From NCBI GenBank assembly GCA_045046905.1, contig JASFYU010000036.1, forward strand, positions 13,084 through 77,083: DNA of 64,000 bases. Direction: 5' to 3'. Made by a program: the position numbers and the translations under genes. Below are positions 34,959-43,234 of the stretch, one piece after another. The stretch's first letter is position 1. Every line of letters begins with the position of its first letter. This DNA comes from JASFYU01 sp045046905. Its GTDB lineage: Bacteria; Bacteroidota; Bacteroidia; Flavobacteriales; Flavobacteriaceae. Under the pieces are notes generated by a model. That model was given only the letters and a program-made list of their open reading frames with translations. It did no database searches and was not told where the DNA came from.

Positions 34959-35780
34959 CTATTCTTCTTTGCGCAACTGAGAAGTATCAATAAAATCAAG
35001 TACTTCTATTTTACCGTCACCATAAAAATAGGTTTTGGAAGACCCCTTGGAAGACAGTTCTAAATTCTCAAAGGCAAATAGCCTTGCAGAAGGCGACTCT
35101 TCTAATACGGCAAATACCCTTGTAGCCTCTAATTTCTCAGCCTTGAGATTGGCACTACCAACAAGGTGTACATAAAATCTATCGGCCGTACCTTCAACTC
35201 TGGCCGTGGTATTCTTATCCATGCTAATAGCATTGCTTTCACCAACGAAATAAACACGTACATCGATCCTATCTTTCAAAGTAATGTTCAAGGAATCACT
35301 GGCCAGATTAAAATCACCTGAACTCATACCCTTCATATTGATATTCATAAATGCGGCCGTAGCATTAAGCTCTAATCTTGAGGCCCCAAAGGTATTCACA
35401 ACCAACTCATCAGAAGAAATAATATCTTTGGTAATAATTTTTCCGTCGTGCATGGTAATCGCCCTTAGCTCGGTATAGTTGATCGTGATGTCTAACTTTT
35501 TTTTGCCTGTAATTTTATAAAAAGCACTAATAATTAAAGTGCCATCCTTGATCTTAAACTTTAAGACATCGATTAAATTATCGTCAGCGGTAATCGAATA
35601 CCCCTCCTGGGAAGATTTCTGAAGAAATATTTCCAAATCATCGACCAGTTCTATGGCATCGAAAGGCGGAAGTTCTTTATGCACTTCAACAACACTTTTA
35701 TTCCCTTTGATCTTGGGCTTACGTTGTGCTTGTATGATGCAGGTCGACAGTAGTACGAAAAGGAGAAGGAGCTTTTTCAT
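34959..35780 (-). CDS. DUF2807 (head GIN) domain secreted protein
   Basis: 273 residues. A signal peptide (MKKLLLLFVLLSTCIIQA) is followed by a repeating beta-strand pattern typical of DUF2807: 'FDAIELVDDLEIFLQKSSQEGY', 'YTELRAITMHDGKIIT', 'VNTFGASRLELNATAAFMNINMKGMSSGD'. These proteins are predicted to form a right-handed beta-helix outside the cytoplasm in Bacteroidota and have no established function. The gene converges on the acyl-CoA oxidase-like gene and is not in an obvious operon. Confidence 0.85.
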   Translation of the reverse strand: MKKLLLLFVLLSTCIIQAQRKPKIKGNKSVVEVHKELPPFDAIELVDDLEIFLQKSSQEGYSITADDNLIDVLKFKIKDGTLIISAFYKITGKKKLDITINYTELRAITMHDGKIITKDIISSDELVVNTFGASRLELNATAAFMNINMKGMSSGDFNLASDSLNITLKDRIDVRVYFVGESNAISMDKNTTARVEGTADRFYVHLVGSANLKAEKLEATRVFAVLEESPSARLFAFENLELSSKGSSKTYFYGDGKIEVLDFIDTSQLRKEE

Positions 35781-36037
35781 TTTTCAATTTAGGGTTTAAG
35801 GAAATATTCGGAGACAGCTGATCTGATATTTTTGTTATTTCAAAAGCACTCCCAATATTCTCATTATGAGACTATCCTATGATTAAATATATTACAAAAA
35901 ACCGACATGGCCTTTTTTCACCCTCATCAGTGCGTCAAATTCCACGAATGCTTGCATAGTTTCGATAGCTGTAGGAAAAAATATTTAAGCAAGCATATCT
36001 GACACCCACGGGTCGAGCTTGTTGATTGTATATCAAA

Positions 36038-36070
36038 AAAAATGCCCAACTTGAGAAGTAGGGCATTTTT
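36038..36070 (-). terminator. Terminator of the act-cox transcript
   Basis: A 10-bp stem AAAAATGCCC/GGGCATTTTT (36038-36047 with 36061-36070) encloses a second short stem ACTT/AAGT. It begins 20 bp after the coxA stop on the minus strand. The rest of 35781-36090 holds no gene that I can see. Confidence 0.8.
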
Positions 36071-36090
36071 ATTTTTTTCAGTCATATTAT

Positions 36091-37917
36091 TTAATGCTGT
36101 AACTCTTCCTCGTCCTCCTGTAACGGAACAGTCTGTGGCACATAATCCTGACCAGGAAGTATGTATTCTCCGTTTTCATCAGTCTTACTGTAATCATAGG
36201 CCCAACGATGAACATGAGGTATCGCGCCCTCCCAGTTACCATGTATGTGTTTTACTTCTGCCGTCCATTCCAAGGTAGTCGCTTTCCAAGGGTTCTTTGG
36301 TCCTATTTTACCAAAGAATATACTGCTGATAAAGTTATAGGCAAAGATGAGCTGTGCTCCTGCGGTAATGATGGCGAATACGGTCATCAAGACTTGTATA
36401 TCAGTCAGATCATCGAACATCGGAAAGGCCGTATTTTCATAATACCTTCTTGGTACGCCAGCCATTCCTACAAAGTGCATGGGAAAGAAAATACCATAAG
36501 AACCTATTGCAGTTATCCAAAAATGCACATAACCCAAGTTCTTATTCATCATTTTACCTTCGAACATCTTAGGGAACCAATGATAGACTCCTGCAAAAAG
36601 GCCATAGAGTGCTGAAATACCCATTACCAAATGAAAGTGTGCAACTATAAAATAGGTATCGTGTATATTGATATCCAAGGTGCTATCACCCATAATAATA
36701 CCCGTTAATCCTCCAGTAATAAATGTAGAAACCATACCAATGGAAAACAACATACCCGGATTCATCTGTAGGTTACCTTTCCACAAAGTCGTAATCCAAT
36801 TAAATGATTTGACTGCGGATGGAATAGCGATTAACAAGGTCGTGAAGGTAAATACGGATCCCAAAAATGGATTCATTCCAGAGATAAACATATGGTGACC
36901 CCAAACTATGGTAGACAAAAATGCAATTGCTATAATAGATGCTATCATAGCGCGGTATCCGAAAATAGGTTTCCTTGCATTTACTGCCATTACTTCAGAT
37001 ATGATACCCATTGCAGGTAAAATAACAATGTACACCTCAGGGTGTCCTAAAAACCAGAATAAATGCTCAAATAAAACTGGCGAACCTCCTTGATAATGGA
37101 GTACCTCTCCTTGAATAAAAATATCGGATAGAAAGAAAGATGTTCCGAAGCTTCTGTCCATTATAAGTAATAAGGCCGCCGACAATAATACCGGAAAAGA
37201 TACCACGCCGATAATTGCGGTAACCAAAAACGCCCAAATTGTCAAGGGCAATCTCGTCATTGACATTCCCTTTGTTCTGAGGTTGATTACGGTAACTATA
37301 TAGTTCAATGAACCCAATAAAGAAGAGGCAATAAATATGGCCATGGATACCAACCAAAGGGTCATACCCATACCAGATCCAGATTGCGCCATCGGAAGTG
37401 CACTTAGGGGAGGATAAATGGTCCACCCTGCTGAGGCAGGCCCCGCTTCAACAAATAAAGACATTATCATTATGACACTTGACAAAAAGAACATCCAATA
37501 GGAAAGCATATTCAGAAAACCAGAGGCCATATCTCTAGCACCGATTTGTAAGGGAATCAAAAGATTACTAAAGGTTCCGCTCAAACCTGCTGTCAATACA
37601 AAGAAGACCATTATGGTACCATGTATGGTAACCAAGGCTAGGTATATATCAGCATCCATGACCCCGTCAGGAGCCCATTTGCCCAATAAAGCTTCAAAAA
37701 TCGGTGACGATTCTCCAGGCCAAGCCAATTGCATTCTAAACAATAAAGACATTGCAATACCGATAGTACCCATAATCAAACCAGTAATCAAATACTGCTT
37801 TGAAATCATTTTATGGTCTTGACTAAAAATATATTTAGTTACAAAGGTCTCCTTATGATGATGGTGTCCATCTTCTTGGGCAATATCACCTCCGTGTTCG
37901 TGTCCTGTTGCTGACAT
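36091..37917 (-). CDS. coxA: Cytochrome c oxidase subunit I
   Basis: 608 residues and about 12 TM helices plus a His-rich N-terminus (GHEHGG...GHHHHK). The redox-centre motifs are complete: the CuB His-Tyr segment 'FLGHPEVYIVILP', the CuB pair in 'VWGHHMFISGM', and heme-ligand histidines in 'DTYFIVAHFHLVMG' and the early 'VTIHGTIMVFFVL'. The tyrosine of HPEVY marks an A-type oxidase. It is the last gene of the act-cox cluster, 46 bp after coxB, and ends in a strong terminator. Subunits III and IV are at 7.9-10.2 kb. Confidence 0.97.
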   Translation of the reverse strand: MSATGHEHGGDIAQEDGHHHHKETFVTKYIFSQDHKMISKQYLITGLIMGTIGIAMSLLFRMQLAWPGESSPIFEALLGKWAPDGVMDADIYLALVTIHGTIMVFFVLTAGLSGTFSNLLIPLQIGARDMASGFLNMLSYWMFFLSSVIMIMSLFVEAGPASAGWTIYPPLSALPMAQSGSGMGMTLWLVSMAIFIASSLLGSLNYIVTVINLRTKGMSMTRLPLTIWAFLVTAIIGVVSFPVLLSAALLLIMDRSFGTSFFLSDIFIQGEVLHYQGGSPVLFEHLFWFLGHPEVYIVILPAMGIISEVMAVNARKPIFGYRAMIASIIAIAFLSTIVWGHHMFISGMNPFLGSVFTFTTLLIAIPSAVKSFNWITTLWKGNLQMNPGMLFSIGMVSTFITGGLTGIIMGDSTLDINIHDTYFIVAHFHLVMGISALYGLFAGVYHWFPKMFEGKMMNKNLGYVHFWITAIGSYGIFFPMHFVGMAGVPRRYYENTAFPMFDDLTDIQVLMTVFAIITAGAQLIFAYNFISSIFFGKIGPKNPWKATTLEWTAEVKHIHGNWEGAIPHVHRWAYDYSKTDENGEYILPGQDYVPQTVPLQEDEEELQH

Positions 37918-37963
37918 AAATAATAAATCTTTTTATAAATTAAATGTACTTCTTATCACTACC

Positions 37964-39022
37964 TTATTGTGCGCCCGACATGGTCTGTCCGAAAGTCTGT
38001 TGATCCTTGATCCACTTATTGTACTCTTCCTCGGTTTCAACAATAATTTTCATCTGCATATTATAATGTGATTTTCCGCAAATCTTATTACAGAGCAAAA
38101 CATAATCAAACTCCCATGGATCAGAATTAGGCTCGCCATTAGCTGCCTTTTCAGCTCGTATTTTATTTATACGCTTCACTTTATCTATAATATCAGCGTT
38201 CAGCCTCATCTCTGCGGTCGTAGTAATGGGGGTAAAGGAAAATTGGGTAATCATCCCCGGCACACAGTTCATCTGTGCTCTAAAATGCGGCATATACGCC
38301 GAATGCAACACGTCTTGCGAACGCATCTTAAAATTTACCTTTCTGCCCACGGGCAAATGCAGCTCTTTCACAATAACATCATCAGCAGCATTGAGATCCG
38401 ATTCGTCTAATCCTAAAACGTTGGCCCGATCTATATCGATCATTCTGACATTGGCACCACCTAATACATTATCCTCTCCGCCATATCTCGCGGTCCAATT
38501 AAACTGTTGCGCATAGAGTTCTACTATCAATGGATCATCTTCATCATTGATATCCATAATACTCGTCCAAGTGTAAAGACCCCATAGAATCAGACCAGCC
38601 AAAACAATTACGGGTATAATCGTCCAAATAAACTCAAGGCGATCATTATCTACAAAAAATAGCGCTTTCCTACCTTTTTCTCCTCGGTATCTAAACGCAA
38701 AATAATGCAGTAATGCCTGCGTAATGGTCTGTGCAACAAATATGAGGATAAAGGAGACCAGCATCAAATAGTCATATTCGGCGCCATGGGCAGAAGCTGC
38801 TTCAGGCAACAAGACTTTCGAATATTTCCAAAAACTGAAAATTGTGATTCCGTAGATGAAAATCAGAAATATAAACATGAGATAACCATTGTACTTATTA
38901 TCTCTATCGTTCGCCACCTGAATATTATCCGTTTGAAACTGAGACAATTCGAACATTTTGGTCATCTGCCAAATTGCAATTGCCACCAGTACTAAAACAG
39001 CTAAAATTAATAATGTAGTCAT
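37964..39022 (-). CDS. coxB: Cytochrome c oxidase subunit II (CuA)
   Basis: 352 residues. Hydrophobic helices near residues 2-20, 48-67, 83-105 and 135-158 are followed by a cupredoxin domain. The CuA site CNKICGKSHYNM (Cys311, Cys315, His319, Met322) is complete, and the distal His lies in 'DVLHSAYMPHFRAQMNCVPGM'. There is no fused cytochrome c domain, so electrons must come from the ActA/ActE hemes or a soluble carrier. The first helix before the normal pair of TM helices is longer than in classical subunit II. Confidence 0.95.
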   Translation of the reverse strand: MTTLLILAVLVLVAIAIWQMTKMFELSQFQTDNIQVANDRDNKYNGYLMFIFLIFIYGITIFSFWKYSKVLLPEAASAHGAEYDYLMLVSFILIFVAQTITQALLHYFAFRYRGEKGRKALFFVDNDRLEFIWTIIPVIVLAGLILWGLYTWTSIMDINDEDDPLIVELYAQQFNWTARYGGEDNVLGGANVRMIDIDRANVLGLDESDLNAADDVIVKELHLPVGRKVNFKMRSQDVLHSAYMPHFRAQMNCVPGMITQFSFTPITTTAEMRLNADIIDKVKRINKIRAEKAANGEPNSDPWEFDYVLLCNKICGKSHYNMQMKIIVETEEEYNKWIKDQQTFGQTMSGAQ

Positions 39023-39053
39023 TGTATGATTTAATATTATACTTTAAAACTTA

Positions 39054-40376
39054 CTAATAATGAAAATTCTTGCTCTCTTCGATAAAAGGATTTCGCTTCG
39101 GCTCAAGAGGCGCCTTACTCAAAGCCCTGAATACCCAGAAAATGAAAAGCCCCGCAAAAAACAGTATGGCTCCTATTTCAGGAATACCTATATACCATTG
39201 ATCACCTACTGTCGATGGCATAATCATATTAAATATATCCATATAATGTCCGGCCAAGATAACAATACCCGCCATTATAACGAACCAATTCATACGTTTG
39301 TAATCACTATTCATCAATAATAGTACGGGGAACAGAAAGTTCATCGCCACCATACCGAAGAACGGCAATCTATAGTCTGCAATTCTCGTAACAAAATAGG
39401 TTACTTCCTCAGGTATATTTGAATACCATATCAACATAAATTGAGAAAACCATAGGTAGGTCCAGAAAATACTGAACCCGAACATGAATTTTGCCAAATC
39501 ATGAATATGACTGTCATTGACATGCTCTAAATACCCCTCAGATTTTAAATAAATAGTAACCATGGCAATTACCGTAATTCCACAAACAATCATGCTTGCA
39601 AATACATACCAGCCGAATAAGGTACTGAACCAATGCGGATCTACGCTCATAATCCAATCCCATGACATGATAGACTCTGTAATCAAATAGAACACTAAGA
39701 ACCCCGCCGACCATCTAAAATTCTTTACAAAGTTAGCATTATCGTCGGCCTCATCTTGTGCTAGAGACAATTTTCTTGAACGTTCACGATAAAAAATCCA
39801 CCCGCCTATAAATATAGCCGCGCGTACCAAAAAGAAGGTCGGGTTCAAATAGCCCGATTTCGCCAGTAAGAGTTTGTCGTGGGCCACCACATCGGCATCC
39901 ATCCAAATAAACAAATGATTCCAATGTAACACCGACAATACCAAGATTACAAATATTATTATTCCGCCAGGTACCAAATATGCCGTTATTCCTTCCATAA
40001 CCCGAAACAATAGAGGTGACCAGCCTGCCTGTGATGCACGTTGAATCGCATAAAAAGCCAAGACGCCCAAGGCTATCATAAAGAAAAAGAAAGCCGCTAC
40101 GTATAAGGCTGCCCATGGCTTGTTTTGTAATTGATGCAATAGATGTTGATCATGTGCCGAATCATGGCCTTCTGCTACAACAGCATGATCATCTTGAACT
40201 GCATGTGCCTCATTTGCTTCATGGCCTCCACCATGCCCATCATTATGACTTACAACCATGGCCTTGGCTTCCTCGACCGTACCCGGCATTGTGATAAAAC
40301 CATAGCCTATTCCCAATGCGCCAATGGCCATCAAAATAATAGAAGCAATTTTTAATTTATTAGAAAACGTGTACAT
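39054..40376 (-). CDS. actF: Alternative complex III subunit ActF (quinol:cytochrome c oxidoreductase membrane subunit)
   Basis: 440 residues and about ten TM helices. After the first helix comes a periplasmic or loop segment unusually rich in histidine (nine His in about 45 residues, near 40-85). The C-terminal helices include 'WTYLWFSQFMLIWYSNIPEEVTYF' and 'VGDQWYIGIPEIGAILFFAGLF', both typical of ActF/ActC-like subunits. ActF is a homologue of the C subunit and helps bind menaquinol. It is the sixth act gene, 16 bp after actE. Confidence 0.92.
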   Translation of the reverse strand: MYTFSNKLKIASIILMAIGALGIGYGFITMPGTVEEAKAMVVSHNDGHGGGHEANEAHAVQDDHAVVAEGHDSAHDQHLLHQLQNKPWAALYVAAFFFFMIALGVLAFYAIQRASQAGWSPLLFRVMEGITAYLVPGGIIIFVILVLSVLHWNHLFIWMDADVVAHDKLLLAKSGYLNPTFFLVRAAIFIGGWIFYRERSRKLSLAQDEADDNANFVKNFRWSAGFLVFYLITESIMSWDWIMSVDPHWFSTLFGWYVFASMIVCGITVIAMVTIYLKSEGYLEHVNDSHIHDLAKFMFGFSIFWTYLWFSQFMLIWYSNIPEEVTYFVTRIADYRLPFFGMVAMNFLFPVLLLMNSDYKRMNWFVIMAGIVILAGHYMDIFNMIMPSTVGDQWYIGIPEIGAILFFAGLFIFWVFRALSKAPLEPKRNPFIEESKNFHY

Positions 40377-40392
40377 ACCTATAATCTATGTA

Positions 40393-40953
40393 TTATTTTG
40401 TTAAGTCTTGTTTCAGTTTCATTACATATTCAGAAATCTGCCATGCCTCTTTGGTATTCATCTGAGACGCATAGGACCCCATGGAGTTCAAACCGTATTG
40501 AATGGTATGAAAGTTTGTGCCCACTGTAATATTTCTTGCGGCGTCTACATAACTTGGAACACCTAGTATCTTCTCTCTTTTCACCAAAGTACCTTGACCA
40601 TCACCTTTGCTACCATGGCAAATGGCACAGTAAATCGCATATAACTCCTTACCTATGATAAGATTTTCTTGCTTCTGAAGTGAATCTAACGGACTTTCTT
40701 GTAAACGAGCCAACTCCTTACCCTCGGCAGTGTTTTCAATACCATAAGGCATCCACCCTCTCGGAATAGTGTTTTCCACAGGTTGCATTGCCTCCATTTT
40801 ATTGGGCAAAAAACCAACTTCCCCATACGTTTCATACCCAATGGGCTGGTACATATCAGGCATATACTGATAATTAGGCTTGCTCTTGTCGGCACATGAC
40901 ACAACTAAGAAAACCAAACCCGCTACGATTCCTATTTTTATAAAACTGTTCAT
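40393..40953 (-). CDS. actE: Alternative complex III subunit ActE (monoheme cytochrome c lipoprotein)
   Basis: 186 residues. A lipoprotein signal ends at Cys20 (lipobox VVSC), so the protein is membrane-anchored by lipid. The heme c motif is CAICH (Cys109-His113), and a Met ligand is likely in the downstream 'GLNSMGSYASQM'. The N-terminal stretch 'YMPDMYQPIGYETYGE' is typical of ActE in Bacteroidota. It passes electrons from ActA/ActB to the oxidase. It overlaps the operon tightly: it starts 3 bases after the actD stop. Confidence 0.94.
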   Translation of the reverse strand: MNSFIKIGIVAGLVFLVVSCADKSKPNYQYMPDMYQPIGYETYGEVGFLPNKMEAMQPVENTIPRGWMPYGIENTAEGKELARLQESPLDSLQKQENLIIGKELYAIYCAICHGSKGDGQGTLVKREKILGVPSYVDAARNITVGTNFHTIQYGLNSMGSYASQMNTKEAWQISEYVMKLKQDLTK

Positions 40954-40955
40954 AT

Positions 40956-41486
40956 TTAGTGACCGTTTTTTTCTGATATATTAATTTCTACAGCACCAGT
41001 ATCAATCAATAATGCTCTCAACTCTTTTTCGTTTCCGTGAATTTCTAACTCCATGACAAAGTGATCATCGGTGGTTCTTACATCTGGATTCTCAGCCTTT
41101 TTAAAGGGCCATAACCTACTTCTCATATAAAATGTTAGCACCATAAGGTGTGCCGCGAAAAATATGGTAAGCTCGAACATAATGGGCACAAAGGCTGGCA
41201 TATTCTCCAAATAGGTAAAACTCGGTTTACCACCAATATCTTGAGGCCAGTCACTTATCATCATATAATCCATCATAATAACAGATATCACCAAACCAAT
41301 GCAGCCATAAATAAAAGACGCAATGGCTATTCTGGTCGGCGCCAACCCCATAGCCTTGTCTAGACCATGCACCGGAAAAGGGCAATATACCTCTTCGATA
41401 TGGTGTTTGGCCGCTTTCACTTTTTTGACGGCAAGCATTAGCACATCGTCATCATCATAATATGCGTGTATAACTTTAGATGCCAT
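40956..41486 (-). CDS. actD: Alternative complex III subunit ActD (DUF3341)
   Basis: 176 residues. The cytoplasmic N-terminal domain has the DUF3341 look 'VKAAKHHIEEVYCPFPVHGLDKAMGL', then two TM helices (about 60-80 and 97-120) and a C-terminal 'TTDDHFVMELEI' segment. ActD is a small structural subunit of the complex. It lies 2 bp after actC and 2 bp before actE, which points to tight translational coupling. Confidence 0.93.
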   Translation of the reverse strand: MASKVIHAYYDDDDVLMLAVKKVKAAKHHIEEVYCPFPVHGLDKAMGLAPTRIAIASFIYGCIGLVISVIMMDYMMISDWPQDIGGKPSFTYLENMPAFVPIMFELTIFFAAHLMVLTFYMRSRLWPFKKAENPDVRTTDDHFVMELEIHGNEKELRALLIDTGAVEINISEKNGH

Positions 41487-41488
41487 AA

Positions 41489-43201
41489 TTATCTTTTGTT
41501 ATTTAATTTTTTTGCCTGTCCTGCCCAATCATCGCGTTTCGCCCTTCCAGGAAAAGCTTCGGTAATTGAATCTAACAAATCATACTCCTTCTCAGTCATC
41601 CTAGCTACTTGGGAAAATGTAAATATTCCTATTTCATTCAAGGTCTGCTCCATCTTCGGACCAATGCCCTTTACCTTCTTCAAATCGTCGGCAGTATCCT
41701 TTTCAGCATCGAAGGTTCCGATAGCATCTAAGAGAGAAGAAACATCTTTCTTTTCAACGTCTACTGTAACTGTATTTTCCTTGACATCAGTTAATTTAGT
41801 AATTTGATACAAGGGCTTACCTGCATCTCTCAACTTCTTATACTTATCTCCTGATGCTTTCAAAATCGATTTCACCTCTGCCTGGGCAATTACTGGAAAT
41901 GTTCTTGCGTACAATAAGAACAGCACAAAAAAGAACCCTATGGTACCAATAAAAATTCCGATATCAACAAAAGTAGGTGAGAACATGGTCCAAGAAGATG
42001 GCATATAATCACGGTGCAATGAGGTTACGATAATCACGAAACGTTCGAACCACATTCCTATGTTCACTACGATAGAAATAAAGAAAGAGAACATGATACT
42101 GGTACGTAATTTTTTAAACCACATAAACTGTGGAGAAAACACATTACAGCTCATCATGGCCCAATACGCCCACCAATAAGGCCCCGTAGCCCTGTTCAGG
42201 AATGCATACTGTTCGTATTCAACGCCAGAATACCACGCCATAAACAATTCGGTGATATAGGCACAGCCCACAATAGAACCTGTAATCATGATTACAATGT
42301 TCATTAATTCAATATGTTGTATCGTGATATAGTCTTCTAAATGACATACTTTCCTCATAATAATGAGCAAGGTATTCACCATAGCAAAGCCTGAGAAAAC
42401 AGCCCCAGCAACAAAATAGGGTGGAAATATGGTCGTATGCCATCCTGGTATAACTGCTGTAGCAAAATCAAAGGATACAATCGTATGCACCGAGAGCACC
42501 AATGGTGTTGCCAAGCCCGCCAAGACCAGAGAAACTTCTTCGAATCGCTGCCAATCTTTAGCTCTACCGGTCCATCCAAAACTCAATAGACCATAAATTT
42601 TCTTTTGAAATGGTTTTACGGCACGATCTCGAATCATTGCAAAATCAGGTAAAAGTCCTGTCCACCAGAATACCAAAGAAACCGATAGATAGGTCGATAT
42701 TGCGAATACATCCCAAAGTAAGGGTGAATTAAAATTTACCCACAATGAACCGAATTGATTGGGAATGGGAAACATCCAATATCCCATCCATACACGTCCC
42801 ATATGGATTACCGGGAATAGTCCGGCCTGAATTACCGAGAAAATGGTCATGGCCTCCGCAGAGCGGTTAATAGCCATTCTCCACTTTTGCCTAAAAAGCA
42901 ATAATACTGCGGAAATCAAGGTGCCTGCGTGACCAATACCTACCCACCATACAAAGTTGGTGATATCCCAGGCCCAGCCTACGGTCTTATTTAAACCCCA
43001 GACACCGATACCTGTGGAAATTGTATAAACAATACAACCAATCCCCCAAAGAAATGCCACCAAGGCAATGGAAAAAACAATCCACCATTGCTTATTGGCT
43101 CTTCCTTCTATCGGAGCTGAAATATCTACAGATACATCGTGGTATCCTTTGTCTCCAATCACTAAGGGTCTTCGTATTGGTGCTTCGTAATGCGACGCCA
43201 T
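41489..43201 (-). CDS. actC: Alternative complex III subunit ActC (NrfD-like) with helix-hairpin-helix tail
   Basis: 570 residues. Residues about 35-445 are the NrfD/PsrC-type membrane core with about ten TM helices ('NFVWWVGIGHAGTLISAVLLLFRQ', 'FPVIHMGRVWMGYWMFPIPNQ', 'MSCNVFSPQFMWFKKLRTS'), which carries the menaquinol site. A linker of about 55 residues follows. The last 66 residues (505-570) read 'DDLKKVKGIGPKMEQTLNEIG' then 'FTFSQVARMTEKEYDLLDSI', a helix-hairpin-helix domain of the kind found in DNA-binding proteins and at the ends of some Bacteroidota ribosomal L21 proteins. Ordinary ActC ends before such a domain. No frameshift is involved; the tail is in frame with the core. Confidence 0.95.
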   Translation of the reverse strand: MASHYEAPIRRPLVIGDKGYHDVSVDISAPIEGRANKQWWIVFSIALVAFLWGIGCIVYTISTGIGVWGLNKTVGWAWDITNFVWWVGIGHAGTLISAVLLLFRQKWRMAINRSAEAMTIFSVIQAGLFPVIHMGRVWMGYWMFPIPNQFGSLWVNFNSPLLWDVFAISTYLSVSLVFWWTGLLPDFAMIRDRAVKPFQKKIYGLLSFGWTGRAKDWQRFEEVSLVLAGLATPLVLSVHTIVSFDFATAVIPGWHTTIFPPYFVAGAVFSGFAMVNTLLIIMRKVCHLEDYITIQHIELMNIVIMITGSIVGCAYITELFMAWYSGVEYEQYAFLNRATGPYWWAYWAMMSCNVFSPQFMWFKKLRTSIMFSFFISIVVNIGMWFERFVIIVTSLHRDYMPSSWTMFSPTFVDIGIFIGTIGFFFVLFLLYARTFPVIAQAEVKSILKASGDKYKKLRDAGKPLYQITKLTDVKENTVTVDVEKKDVSSLLDAIGTFDAEKDTADDLKKVKGIGPKMEQTLNEIGIFTFSQVARMTEKEYDLLDSITEAFPGRAKRDDWAGQAKKLNNKR

Positions 43202-43234
43202 AAGTTATAATATAGTTACGTTCCTTTTTGTTTA

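Noticed and set aside
34490..34999. Minus-strand open frame across the 3' end of the acyl-CoA oxidase-like gene
   Set aside because: It overlaps both well-supported genes and shows no signal peptide or domain.
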